29,672 bases of DNA. Source: a virus. The translations under genes were made by a program, and so were the position numbers. The stretch covers positions 1-29,672 of IMG/VR virus record IMGVR_UViG_3300048930_000354, one strand, 5' to 3'. The notes under the pieces are model-generated. The model did no database searches. It saw only the letters and a list, made by a program, of their open reading frames with translations, and was not told the DNA's origin. Shown here one piece after another: positions 12,975 through 18,967 of this stretch. The stretch's first letter is position 1. Each line of letters opens with the position of its first letter.

Positions 12975-13250
12975 CTACTTTTTGAAAAAAAGCATGACCA
13001 CGCCTACCACGATAGCCCCCACAAAGGAAGATCCGAGGGCCACAGGTAGCCAAATGATCTTGTCGCTCCACTTGTTCTCACCCTTGATCACAGCCAGATC
13101 CGTATCAAGGCGACGAACATCCACCTCGATCTTGTTGACTTGCCGTGTCAAATGCCGAACATCGCTATGGATCTGTTGGAGCATTGCGATTGTATAGGTC
13201 TGAGGATCGAGATCTCGGAAATTATCAAGCGGTGAATTCGTATCGCTCAC
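12975..13250 (-). CDS. XhlA-like coiled-coil, tail-anchored membrane protein, 91 aa
   Basis: Starts at GTG 13250, in a GTGA overlap with the previous gene and with GGGGGTGG upstream. Residues about 23-58 form a coiled coil (heptads through QQIHSDVRHLTRQVNKIE), followed by one C-terminal TM helix (65-89) and a KK end. This is the layout of XhlA-type haemolysin/holin-accessory proteins. Its place behind the endolysin, holin candidate and spanin-like genes supports a lysis role, but sequence identity to XhlA cannot be asserted. Confidence 0.5.
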   Translation of the reverse strand: MSDTNSPLDNFRDLDPQTYTIAMLQQIHSDVRHLTRQVNKIEVDVRRLDTDLAVIKGENKWSDKIIWLPVALGSSFVGAIVVGVVMLFFKK

Positions 13251-13585
13251 TTTACCACCCCCACAACGATCATACCGATAATACCTGCGGCTACAGCTAC
13301 ACCTAAAAGTACCCAAGGAAGAGGCGATCTTGCTTTTTGCAAATCCTGCTCAAGAGACTTTCGCTTTAAGATCTCCCTTGCCAGATCGTTGTCTCGTTTT
13401 TTCTTGCATGTGTCGAGATCTGTATTGAGGTTAGAAATGATCTTCTTGCGTTCTGCGGTCTTCTTACGCATAGCGGCGATCTCTTCTCTTGAGAAGCAGA
13501 TGTCACGAACATCTTTAGCGTACGCGATAGGCGACCACACAAGGAGAAGAGAGAGTGTAAGGCATACCCAAGCCTGTCTAATCAT
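13247..13585 (-). CDS. Secreted/tail-anchored coiled-coil protein, possible spanin component, 112 aa
   Basis: A classical Sec signal sequence (residues 1-23, ending SPIAYA before KD) is followed by a basic coiled coil (33-86) and a C-terminal TM helix (90-111). Cleavage at AYA would leave a periplasmic coiled coil held in the inner membrane by its C-terminus. This resembles a unimolecular spanin except that there is no lipobox Cys for outer-membrane attachment. GGGAGGTGTTGA precedes ATG; the start overlaps the end of the TM protein upstream by eight bases. Role inferred from position in the lysis cassette. Confidence 0.55.
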   Translation of the reverse strand: MIRQAWVCLTLSLLLVWSPIAYAKDVRDICFSREEIAAMRKKTAERKKIISNLNTDLDTCKKKRDNDLAREILKRKSLEQDLQKARSPLPWVLLGVAVAAGIIGMIVVGVVK

Positions 13586-13907
13586 TCAACACCTCCCTTA
13601 GTGTGTCTTTGCGTAGTTGCTCAGGCGGTACAGTGTGCGTGTCTTTGTCGATCTTCTGGATCTGCTCTTGGTAAGTCTTCTCGTGCTGAGTCTTCTCTTG
13701 TACGGCTTCTTTTTCGATCTCTGCTTCTTGTTTGAGGTGTTGGAGATCGAGATCCGCAGATGGTACAGACTGAGATCGCTTGAATAGTAGCAGAGGGGCC
13801 ACAATCAAAAGGAGAAGGATCGTAAGTCCACCCAAGATCCAACGCCAGTTGGAACCAGCCTTGACCCAATTTACAATACGGCTGTAGAGTGCAAAGAATG
13901 TTTGCAT
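13578..13907 (-). CDS. N-terminally anchored coiled-coil protein, candidate inner-membrane spanin (Rz-like), 109 aa
   Basis: One N-terminal TM helix (about residues 23-42, GGLTILLLLIVAPLLLF in its core) is followed by a charged coiled coil (50-90) and a Pro-containing C-terminus. This is the topology of Rz-type i-spanins. No Rz1-like lipoprotein ORF with a lipobox is nested in or downstream of it. It may instead pair with the signal-peptide protein at 13247-13585. Assignment rests on topology and context only. Confidence 0.5.
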   Translation of the reverse strand: MQTFFALYSRIVNWVKAGSNWRWILGGLTILLLLIVAPLLLFKRSQSVPSADLDLQHLKQEAEIEKEAVQEKTQHEKTYQEQIQKIDKDTHTVPPEQLRKDTLREVLND

Positions 13908-13916
13908 GTGAGTCTC

Positions 13917-14234
13917 CTATACGGGCATACTATCGGGGTTTTTAGGGGGAGGCGGTGCGGTATTTACGGGGATGTTTTGCGTAGGTTGCTTGAAGGCGGA
14001 AACGACACTACGGACTTGACCACCACCATAGCAGGTGACAGACGCCCCGATAAAGTAGGACGCAGAAGTCCAGATAAAAGTAGCAAAGGCTTTGTCCTTC
14101 AAGAACATCCCCAAAGCAAAGACGGTGAGAAGGATACCGATCAGACCAAAGGTGAAACCAGCCCAACGCATCGAAGAGTGATATTGGTGTTCATCCTTGT
14201 GGATCTCGATCAGGATGTTTCGTTTCTCTTCCAT
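13917..14234 (-). CDS. Two-TM membrane protein, holin candidate, 105 aa
   Basis: Starts at ATG 14234 right behind the endolysin stop, with GGAGG six bases upstream; the upstream in-frame TTG is part of that site. A charged N-terminus (MEEKRNILIEIHKDEH) precedes two TM helices (about 25-45 and 52-74) and a Pro-rich hydrophilic C-terminus (NTAPPPPKNPDSMPV). Two TM segments next to an endolysin fits a class II or related holin, but the family is not recognised. Confidence 0.5.
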   Translation of the reverse strand: MEEKRNILIEIHKDEHQYHSSMRWAGFTFGLIGILLTVFALGMFLKDKAFATFIWTSASYFIGASVTCYGGGQVRSVVSAFKQPTQNIPVNTAPPPPKNPDSMPV

Positions 14235-14236
14235 AC

Positions 14237-14770
14237 TTACCTCCAAAAACTGTCATGGAGTCGAGCGGCAAAGACTTCATACAATTGGTCTTGGCCCCAG
14301 ACTCGTTTGATACCTGTACCTATTTCGTGTGTCGAACTTGCAGACCATTCCATCCAAGATCCGTCTAGTTCACCCGCAAATACAAAGGAGTGACCCGAAC
14401 CATCATTGCGCCAGATCTGCACAAAGTCACCTTGTTGAAGGCTTGTTGTGGGTACGAACTCACCAAGACCGTATTCAACGATCCCCTGTGGTAACCCACC
14501 ACCGCGTCCACCGTTCTGTCCACCCCAACACCATGCCCACTTACGGAGGTCTTCAATCTGGTGTTTGTTGAGTTCTCCTTCCTTCTCAAATAGCCGCAAG
14601 AGTTCGACAAGAAGCCAAAAGGTAGCACCTGAGCAATGCACAAGCCCGTTGGACTTACGCAAGACCTCTTCCCCCCAAACAACATCTTTAGGGATACCAT
14701 TTGATTCTGATTTCGTACTGTACCTTGTGGCGGGTAGGTCTTTGATGATCTCTAAGATAATCTCCCACAT
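14237..14770 (-). CDS. NlpC/P60-like cysteine peptidase/amidase, probable endolysin, 177 aa
   Basis: GLVHCSGATFWLL (residues 42-54) has the Cys46-Ser-Gly nucleophile signature of NlpC/P60 and related amidases. GDFVQIWRNDGSGHSFVFAG (114-133) supplies His127 on the following beta strand, and residues around 141 (MEWSAS) are in the place of the third, polar catalytic residue. A Trp/Gly-rich segment (residues 77-100) lies between. It probably cleaves peptidoglycan peptides at lysis. GGAAGGCATC precedes the ATG. It is followed closely by the holin candidate and spanin-like genes. No signal peptide, so export would depend on a holin. Confidence 0.65.
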   Translation of the reverse strand: MWEIILEIIKDLPATRYSTKSESNGIPKDVVWGEEVLRKSNGLVHCSGATFWLLVELLRLFEKEGELNKHQIEDLRKWAWCWGGQNGGRGGGLPQGIVEYGLGEFVPTTSLQQGDFVQIWRNDGSGHSFVFAGELDGSWMEWSASSTHEIGTGIKRVWGQDQLYEVFAARLHDSFWR

Positions 14771-14791
14771 GATGCCTTCCGAGGTGGTTAG

Positions 14792-15016
14792 ATGACTTTT
14801 GAAAAGCCAGTTAAGATTGAAGGTTTGCTACAGTATGACTCTGAGGGCTTTCGTTATGCCTTCTCTGCTATCAAAGCGTATAGAGAGGAAAGACCTGCCG
14901 AAATGCGAGGTAAAGATAGGGCTTTACCCTATGAGATACCTACGGCTCCAAGCATCTACCGTAACGTGATTGTGTACGAAACTGCAAGTCTCCTAGTTGT
15001 AGAGTTTTTACCGTAG
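14792..15016 (+). CDS. Hypothetical protein, 74 aa, first rightward gene
   Basis: Unrecognised alpha/beta small protein (FRYAFSAIKAYREERPAEM, then VIVYETASLLVVEFLP). GAGGTGGTTAG precedes ATG. Only 21 bases separate it from the divergent endolysin gene, so any promoter for the rightward operon must lie within the endolysin 5' region or the leftward one within this gene; I found no convincing -35/-10 pair in either. Confidence 0.65.
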   Translation: MTFEKPVKIEGLLQYDSEGFRYAFSAIKAYREERPAEMRGKDRALPYEIPTAPSIYRNVIVYETASLLVVEFLP

Positions 15017-15025
15017 AGGTGTGAA

Positions 15026-15310
15026 ATGGCAAAGAGTGATCTTGTTCGTCGTGTGAAGGATCGGTACAGAGAAGATGTGTCATACCACGAAGCGGAAGAG
15101 ATGCTACACACGGTATTGGATGCGGTACGCGATGAAATGGTGGCGAGAGGTGAGGTGTTCTTACCACAGATCGGTAAGTTGCAGATCCAGAACTCGAAGC
15201 CAAGAGAGATCGAGGGTATTGATGGTCGTGTGGAGATTGTAGAGATGCGTAAGAAGGTGTACTTCAAACCATCTCAGAAGATCAAGAAGTATGTGAATGG
15301 TGGCAGATGA
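15026..15310 (+). CDS. HU/IHF-like DNA-binding protein, 94 aa
   Basis: The order and length match histone-like proteins: an N-terminal helical dimerisation part (KSDLVRRVKDRYREDVSY with following HTVLDAVRDEMVARGEV), then GEVFLPQIGKLQIQ (about residues 42-55) corresponding to the GxxFxxPGxG-type turn and strand, a basic arm region, and KVYFKPSQKIKKYVNG at the end, matching the FKPSKxLKxxVN terminus. The arm is shorter than in bacterial HU and lacks the usual RNPxTG, reading KPREIEGIDG instead. Possible roles are packaging or replication architecture near the adjacent repeat region. Ends in an ATGA overlap with the next gene. Confidence 0.75.
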   Translation: MAKSDLVRRVKDRYREDVSYHEAEEMLHTVLDAVRDEMVARGEVFLPQIGKLQIQNSKPREIEGIDGRVEIVEMRKKVYFKPSQKIKKYVNGGR

Positions 15311-16134
15311 AAGCAGAGCAATACTACTCAGAGAAGAGGCGTTCGTTTTTGGAGGGCGGTCGTGTGTTAATCTGGTTCTCTTGTGGTGTGACTTCGGCTG
15401 TTGCGGCTAAGATTGCGTCTGACAAGTACAAGGATACAAAGACAGTAGAGGTTCTGTATTGTGATACAGGCGGCGAGCATCCTTCCAACAGAATCTTTCT
15501 CAAGGACGTAGAGAAGTGGTTGGGTATCAAGATAAGAGTCTTGAAGAATAAAAGGTACAAAGATCACTTCGATCTATTCCAAAAGAAGAAGCACCTCAAC
15601 AGAGGCGGTATCGTGTTATGCACACAAGAACTCAAGAAGAGTCTAAGGCAAAAGTATGAAGACCCTGTAAGAGATATTCAGATTTTTGGATTCGATACGT
15701 CGGAAGTTTCACGCCTACAAAGGTTCCGAGACGCTAACGAAGAAGTCTATGTAGAGACTCCACTTATTGAAACTGGTCTCACAAAAAATGACTGCTTGGC
15801 TATAGTACAAAGCGTAGGGTTGAGATTACCAATAACCTACTTTCCTCAGAAGAGTGGCGCACCATATAAACACGCAAACTGCTTAGGGTGTGTAAGAGGA
15901 AGTGCTAAGTATTGGTCAAAGATTCGCATAGACTTCCCAAAAGTCTTTCACAAGATGGCAAAGATTGAGCAGGAAGTTGGGGACAAGATTGTAAAGTACA
16001 AAGGACAATGGACTGCGCTTTATGATCTACCTTTGGAAGTAGAAGACGACGATCCAGACTACAACTTTGAGTGTTCTATTCTGTGTGGAGACTTCTTATC
16101 TTCTATAGAAGGAGAAAACAAAGGTGGAGAATAA
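15307..16134 (+). CDS. PAPS-reductase-family PP-loop protein, 275 aa
   Basis: Adenine-nucleotide alpha-hydrolase of the phosphoadenosine phosphosulfate reductase / DndC-like group. VLIWFSCGVTSAVAAKI (residues 20-36) is the PP-loop, with Cys where SGGxTS usually has Gly. VEVLYCDTGGEHPSN (47-61) is the second conserved strand, and NCLGCVRG (about 191-198) is a CxxC that could bind iron-sulfur or disulfide. Phage members are widespread and of unclear role: sulfur activation, base or DNA modification, or restriction evasion. Located between the HU-like gene and the repeat region, directly upstream of the terminase. Confidence 0.8.
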   Translation: MKAEQYYSEKRRSFLEGGRVLIWFSCGVTSAVAAKIASDKYKDTKTVEVLYCDTGGEHPSNRIFLKDVEKWLGIKIRVLKNKRYKDHFDLFQKKKHLNRGGIVLCTQELKKSLRQKYEDPVRDIQIFGFDTSEVSRLQRFRDANEEVYVETPLIETGLTKNDCLAIVQSVGLRLPITYFPQKSGAPYKHANCLGCVRGSAKYWSKIRIDFPKVFHKMAKIEQEVGDKIVKYKGQWTALYDLPLEVEDDDPDYNFECSILCGDFLSSIEGENKGGE

Positions 16135-16207
16135 CAGGAACAATCTTACTGTTAGGATGATCAGGTTCAGTATAAGATGTGAAGCCGAGATTTAGAGGCT
16201 AAAACCT

Positions 16208-16349
16208 GATCCACGACTGAACACATTAGCAGTAGATCCATGTCTCCTTACTCTACCAAGGTCTTGAGGTGCGCCACACTCCCCTTAATGATCCTATAGA
16301 GAGGGTGGATCACGGAAAAACAGAATCTTGTAAGAAAATGGACTACTGA
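16208..16349 (+). repeat. Long repeat copy A (142 bases)
   Basis: Begins GATCCACGACTGAAC and ends GGACTACTGA. About nine in ten bases match copy B. An invariant 25-base block (16287-16311) contains CCTATAGAGAGGGTGGATC. CCACACTCCCC upstream of it can pair imperfectly with GAGAGGGTGG, giving a hairpin around ATGATCC. CAGTAG near 16230 can pair with CTACTG near its end. Confidence 0.85.
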
Positions 16350-16377
16350 ACTAACTAGCATCTGTGGGGTTGTGTTT

Positions 16378-16406
16378 TTGGTATGACAAAAATGTCTCAG
16401 TATAAC
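16378..16406 (+). promoter_or_regulatory. Possible promoter just before repeat copy B
   Basis: TTGGTA (16378-16383) and TATAAC (16401-16406) are separated by 17 bases. The start site would fall at about 16413, at the beginning of copy B. GACA-AAAA-TGTC forms a small dyad between the hexamers. TCAGTATAA also precedes copy A, but without a -35 match. This is weak evidence that copy B is transcribed as its own RNA. Confidence 0.3.
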
Positions 16407-16408
16407 CC

Positions 16409-16549
16409 GATCCACGACTGAACAGATTAGCAGGAGATCAAGATCTACTTACTCTACCAAGGTCTTGATGTGCGCCACCCTCCACTTAATGATCCTATAG
16501 AGAGGGTGGATCGCAAAAAACAAGATCCTGTAAGAAAATGGACTACTGA
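16409..16549 (+). repeat. Long repeat copy B (141 bases)
   Basis: Starts with the same 15 bases as copy A. Its perfect inverse lies at 16557-16571, so the 163-base interval 16409-16571 could fold into one closed stem-loop as RNA. Inside, CCACCCTC pairs perfectly with GAGGGTGG around the invariant block (16488-16512). Confidence 0.85.
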
Positions 16550-16556
16550 TGCTTTT

Positions 16557-16571
16557 GTTCAGTCGTGGATC
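16557..16571 (-). repeat. Inverted copy of the 15-base repeat end (closes copy B)
   Basis: GTTCAGTCGTGGATC is the exact reverse complement of the first 15 bases of copies A and B. Confidence 0.9.
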
Positions 16572-16612
16572 GCAGCGATAGGTGGTATAGGCTATGAGGC
16601 AAGATACGACGA

Positions 16613-16752
16613 GATCCACGACTGAATAGGTTATCAGTAGATTCATATCTCCTTACTCTACCAAGGTCATGCGATGCTCCACCATCCCTATAATGATCCT
16701 ATAGAGAGGGTGGATCGTGACAAAACAGAATCTTGTAGGAATATGGACTACA
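16613..16752 (+). repeat. Long repeat copy C (about 140 bases, most diverged)
   Basis: Starts GATCCACGACTGAAT and shares the invariant block (16692-16716) and TTACTCTACCAAGGTC with A and B, but has more substitutions. Its internal hairpin is the best of the three: CCACCATCCCTATA and TATAGAGAGGGTGG pair at 12 of 14 positions around ATGATCC. Inverse segments at 16755-16775 and 16802-16816 make 16613-16816 a long interrupted palindrome. Confidence 0.8.
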
Positions 16753-16754
16753 AA

Positions 16755-16775
16755 CCTCAAGACCTTGGTAGAGTA
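16755..16775 (-). repeat. Inverted copy of the internal repeat segment
   Basis: These 21 bases (starting CCTCAAGACCTTGG) are the exact reverse complement of the segment beginning TACTCTACC in copy A (16249-16269) and nearly so of the corresponding part of copy C, with which they could pair. Confidence 0.85.
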
Positions 16776-16801
16776 GGTCGAAACACTACCGCTGAGATTC
16801 T

Positions 16802-16816
16802 GTTCAGTCGTGGATC
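16802..16816 (-). repeat. Inverted copy of the 15-base repeat end (closes copy C)
   Basis: GTTCAGTCGTGGATC again, the reverse complement of the repeat start, 51 bases before the terminase ATG. Confidence 0.9.
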
Positions 16817-16824
16817 TATAAATA
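16817..16824 (+). promoter_or_regulatory. TATAAATA, possible late-type promoter element
   Basis: This octamer equals the T4 late promoter -10 sequence and immediately follows the last inverted repeat, 43 bases before the terminase start. There is no sigma70 -35 at the right distance. No gp55-like sigma factor is in the window, so the T4-type reading is only suggestive. Confidence 0.3.
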
Positions 16825-16867
16825 CGTTCAGTACACTACGCGCACCCCCAAAACGAAAGGACATACA

Positions 16868-18304
16868 ATGACTCAACTCCACAACATGATCTCCGAACAC
16901 GGAAGACCAAGAGACCCCACGGCAAAAGACTACATTCAGATCACTAAACAACTCCACGATCTGATTCGATACAAAGTCCTTGTCGAGAACAATGTAGAGG
17001 TTCTGGCTGAGTTCGTTCTTGGCTACAAACCCAAGCCCTTTCACCGTGAGTTTATGCGATGGCAAAACGGATGCAAAGAGGGTATGCTTTTGGCTTGGCG
17101 TGGTTCTGCAAAAACGACCTACTGCACTATCACACGTTGCATCTTCGAGATCATCAAAAACCCCAACATAAGAATCCTCTTGGCCGCAGCTTCTTCTGCC
17201 CAAGGCGAGAACTTCATCCGAGGTATCAAAAGTCACCTCGAATCTAACCCTAAACTCAGAGAGATCTTTGGTGACTACACCACAAATGCCCCCCTCTGGA
17301 CTACCTCAGCTTTCACCGTCAACAGAAGATCATCTCACGCCCCAGAACCGACACTTATGGCTGTAGGCGCAGGTACAGCACTGCCCTCTCGACACTACGA
17401 CCTGATCATCTGTGACGACCTTGTTATCTCTGACAATGCGGCTACAGAGGGCCAAAGAAAGAAGATCGTGGACTACTACTACTCTACCCTTCTCCCCACA
17501 CTTGATCCCAAGGAAGGGCGCATCTGGGTACTTGGTACGCGGTGGCATGATCAAGACATCTATGGTTGGCTTCAAAAAGAGGATTACAAGGACTCAACTT
17601 TCATTATGAGTGTCTTGGACGAAGATGATCGTTCGCGGTGGGAAGAACAGTTTCCCACGGACAAGATGCTACGCATCCGTAGGGCCAATATAAACGCCTT
17701 TGAGATGCAGTATATGTGTAGGTCTGGGATAGGCTCTGCGGGTGTCTTTACAGAGCCTATGTTTGAGTATGTAGATGTGGTTCCGAGTGAGGGTATGAAC
17801 TATTGGATGGGGATTGACTTTGCGGTGGGTCAGAAGGAACACAACGACTTCTTTTCTATCTCTGTTATCGCCACAAACAAGATCACAAAAGAGGTGTATC
17901 TGATCGAGGCTATCAAGAAGAAGATCCCATTCCCTGAGCAGATTGATACTATCCGATCTGTGCTACAAAGATACCCCCAGATCATACGAGTTGTCGCAGA
18001 GGCAAACGGTCAGCAAATGGGTCTTCTCCAACAGATCAAGAAGGACATTCCTGAGATCCCTTTGCTACCCAAGTTCAACCAACTTGACAAGACAGTCAAG
18101 GCGCAGCACGTTACCTTGCTTCTCAGTTCACGTCCATTGAAGGTTATGCGGGATCAGCACGAGTTCGTAAGGCTCTTGTTGGGTTTTCCAAACATCCACG
18201 GTTCAAAGGACGTATTCGACTCGTTTGAGATTGCCTATAGCGTATCCCTCAAGGGTGCGCGAAAAGAGAGATCTACTGAATCCGCCTTGGATACTTTGAT
18301 ATAG
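16868..18304 (+). CDS. terL: Terminase large subunit, 478 aa
   Basis: DNA-packaging ATPase and nuclease acting at the portal. Walker A is AWRGSAKTT (residues 76-84), Walker B is LIICDD (179-184) with the catalytic acidic residue following, and the coupling motif LGTRWHDQD is at 222-230. The RNase H-like nuclease has acidic residues in MGIDFAVG (Asp317), VVAEANG (Glu378) and KDVFDSFE (Asp448/Asp451). Length and motif order are those of a complete TerL. AAAGGACATACA precedes the ATG. No small terminase subunit is recognisable upstream, where the repeat region lies instead. Confidence 0.95.
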   Translation: MTQLHNMISEHGRPRDPTAKDYIQITKQLHDLIRYKVLVENNVEVLAEFVLGYKPKPFHREFMRWQNGCKEGMLLAWRGSAKTTYCTITRCIFEIIKNPNIRILLAAASSAQGENFIRGIKSHLESNPKLREIFGDYTTNAPLWTTSAFTVNRRSSHAPEPTLMAVGAGTALPSRHYDLIICDDLVISDNAATEGQRKKIVDYYYSTLLPTLDPKEGRIWVLGTRWHDQDIYGWLQKEDYKDSTFIMSVLDEDDRSRWEEQFPTDKMLRIRRANINAFEMQYMCRSGIGSAGVFTEPMFEYVDVVPSEGMNYWMGIDFAVGQKEHNDFFSISVIATNKITKEVYLIEAIKKKIPFPEQIDTIRSVLQRYPQIIRVVAEANGQQMGLLQQIKKDIPEIPLLPKFNQLDKTVKAQHVTLLLSSRPLKVMRDQHEFVRLLLGFPNIHGSKDVFDSFEIAYSVSLKGARKERSTESALDTLI

Positions 18305-18315
18305 GAGACACAAAG

Positions 18316-18618
18316 ATGTCATCTTCCGTTGGTGTACGCCGATATTCTACTGTGGTCACGGCCACAAACGCATCCTTAACTGTCAATTGTGGTTTCCGTC
18401 CTGTCTCTGTCCGTGTGCAGAACAACAGCAATCAAGTGATGGCCGAGTGGTCGGATAACTTGGCTGATGCTTATGCCTACAAGACGGTTGCAGACGGCAC
18501 ACGATCCGCTGTTACTTCGGCGGGTATCACGCCTACCTCTACAGGCTTCACGCTTGGCGCTTTGGCTGACGTGAACGATACTACGACTGAATCTCTGCAT
18601 GTGGAGGCTTGGGGTTAA
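18316..18618 (+). CDS. Small beta-rich virion protein, 100 aa
   Basis: Sequence is Ser/Thr/Val/Ala-rich with alternating strand pattern: VTATNASLTVNCGFRPVSV, GTRSAVTSAGITPTSTGFTL, then LGALADVND. The GF-x-P-x-x-V, GT, GI and GF turns are typical of small virion beta-sandwich proteins encoded next to terminase or portal genes. Probably a head decoration or accessory protein; exact role unknown. AGGAGACACAAAG precedes ATG. Confidence 0.6.
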   Translation: MSSSVGVRRYSTVVTATNASLTVNCGFRPVSVRVQNNSNQVMAEWSDNLADAYAYKTVADGTRSAVTSAGITPTSTGFTLGALADVNDTTTESLHVEAWG

Positions 18619-18941
18619 TGCCTATCGTCAAAACAAACTTTGGGGTAGGTGGTAGCGGTTTATCCGCTGGTCACGCTAACCCTGACAGCCTCGCCGATGT
18701 TCTCCGTGGTCTTGTGGACGACATCTCTGGGCGTACACCTGCGACTCTTGCAGAAGATAGTGCTACGTTCACAGAGGTCGTTTCCGCTGACGCTACAGAC
18801 CCCGCTTCGGCTCAGACTTTGGTGAACGAACTGAAAGCCTCTTACAATGCAGACATGGCCCTTGTTGTAGCCCTTCTCAACGAGATCAAAGGCGCACTCA
18901 ATACCGCATCTGCAACCTCGGCCACAGTCACCAAAGGCTAA
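18618..18941 (+). CDS. Small Ala-rich virion-associated protein, 107 aa
   Basis: ATG at 18618 shares one base with the preceding stop (TAATG) and has GGAGG upstream. A Gly-rich N-terminus (FGVGGSGLSAGHANPDSL) is followed by two helices; the second, ELKASYNADMALVVALLNEI, resembles the C-terminal helix of small phage head proteins. Probably functions with the preceding small protein. No assignment beyond virion context. Confidence 0.55.
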   Translation: MPIVKTNFGVGGSGLSAGHANPDSLADVLRGLVDDISGRTPATLAEDSATFTEVVSADATDPASAQTLVNELKASYNADMALVVALLNEIKGALNTASATSATVTKG

Positions 18942-18967
18942 CCCCACCATAACCCCGCAGGTGATAC

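Larger units (their letters stand above)
16135..16867. other. 733-base gene-free region with three long repeats before the terminase
   Basis: No reading frame here has both a ribosome binding site and protein-like composition. The region consists of three copies of a ~140-base sequence (16208, 16409, 16613) at a period of 201-204 bases, separated by ~60-base unique segments, plus inverted copies of the 15-base repeat end. An additional dyad, GATCAGGTT (16159-16167) and AACCTGATC (16203-16211), lies before the first copy. Possible roles are a packaging (pac/cos) site, a replication origin, or tandem structured RNAs. Confidence 0.85.

Noticed and set aside
13598-13869. Nested Rz1-type lipoprotein inside the spanin-like gene
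   Set aside because: The alternative frames contain no signal sequence with a lipobox Cys; they are Arg/Ser-rich shadows.
14700-14900. Divergent promoters at the strand switch
   Set aside because: No -35/-10 pair on either strand reached a convincing match with 16-18 base spacing.
16208-16816. CRISPR array
   Set aside because: The repeats are ~140 bases, imperfect, only three, and there are no cas genes; the 60-base spacers and inverted ends do not fit.
16135-16867. tRNA genes in the gene-free region
   Set aside because: No T-arm GGTTCGAATCC-like sequence or acceptor/CCA arrangement was found in any copy.
16449-16871. Short open frames in the repeat region (16449-16646 minus and 16674-16871 plus)
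   Set aside because: They run across repeat units and spacers, lack ribosome binding sites and are not maintained between the three repeat copies.
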